A DNA stretch of 64,000 bases from Leptobrachium leishanense (Eukaryota > Chordata > Amphibia > Anura > Megophryidae), in assembly GCA_009667805.1 (NCBI GenBank), contig CM019070.1, positions 53,838,451 to 53,902,450 on the forward strand, in the 5' to 3' direction. Shown here piece by piece: positions 63,661 to 64,000 of this stretch. The first letter of the stretch is position 1. Each line of letters starts with the position of its first letter. The notes beneath the pieces were generated by a model. That model was not told where the DNA came from. It did no database searches and was given only the letters and a program-made list of their open reading frames with translations. Position numbers and translations under genes: made by a program.

Positions 63661-64000
63661 TAAGTAAGGGCTCGATTCAATTCCCTCTGTGCTTGTTTTT
63701 TCTGGAGATATTCGGTGGTTCAATTAATCATAACCAAACAATGAACTTGTGTTGATAAAAGGACGCCGTAAAACATTGCAATTCTATTATATATAAATTT
63801 TATTAAGACAAAGCTAAAGGGCTTCTCATTATTTTCAAAATTTTATTCCAAACAACCATCAGATGTTTCGCTGGGGGCGTCAGCCTGCATCTTTAACAGA
63901 TAGGGCACTAGAAAGCCTTGGGGTAAGCATTATGTTAAGAAAGGATGGTAAAGCACTGAGGTGGTATCATTGTGTCTCTATTAATGTTAAACTTACAGCT
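63661..64000. other. Spacer with a Penelope-like tail motif
   Basis: AAATTTTATTCCAAACAACC, ATGTTTCGCTGGGGGCGTCA and GCCTGCATCTTTAACAG resemble the tail motifs noted elsewhere. No gene; cut by the window end. Confidence 0.35.

Overview
This is a vertebrate nuclear DNA window, most likely from an anuran amphibian. It has AT-rich introns, small exons with GT..AG borders, and many DNA transposons and their short non-autonomous derivatives, plus a chromodomain Ty3/gypsy element, a Penelope-like element, Tc1-like elements, a tRNA-derived SINE and TTAA-target elements that begin CCCCTTCACTACC. Nothing bacterial is present. The species is inferred from this repeat style, not proven.

The only host gene I can support is the 3' end of HFM1 (MER3-type meiotic DNA helicase) on the + strand. 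Exons lie at about 2777-2856, 3282-3400, possibly 3735-3768, 6167-6247, 7856-8059, 17762-17861, 26089-26164, 26276-26415 and 26645-26702 (stop). They encode the C-terminal zinc cluster, the acidic FDLG..W.DFDDDNL block and the terminal GIFDGIF. Splice phases agree from the third exon to the stop. The helicase core lies upstream of the window. Introns are swollen by repeats; the 8.2 kb intron between 17861 and 26089 contains a whole LTR retrotransposon.

Layout: 1-1165 minisatellite and CpG-rich hairpins; 1166-26702 HFM1 3' part with a 5'-truncated Penelope-like element (about 10560-12505, minus) and a Ty3/gypsy chromovirus (18964-24788, minus, 5-bp target duplication CATAG); 26703-46734 gene-poor DNA with Tc1-like remnants (36945-37262, 38148-39605), Harbinger-type and TTAA-type MITEs and a puzzling repeated peptide-coding patch (43130-44300); 46735-55254 a complete 8.5 kb hAT transposon with 8-bp target duplication CTTGGCAC, its own TATA box, a 2.2 kb tandem array between promoter and transposase, a broken transposase gene and a 3' tandem array; 55366-64000 nested foldback elements, a Tc1-like element with both ends (60389-61946) and a SINE (about 62470-62672).

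Most notable points: the gypsy element carries the hallmarks of self-primed reverse transcription (10-nt complementarity between the predicted 5' end of its RNA and the site just after the LTR, with a TTTAAA box 30 nt upstream). The hAT element was hit twice by the same 3-bp-target MITE family, once inside its coding frame. Several insertions can be proved from paralogous empty sites inside this same window. All transposon coding regions carry frameshifts or stops, so none looks able to move by itself. I found no clearly new system; the hAT arrays and the 43130-44300 patch are the least explained parts.
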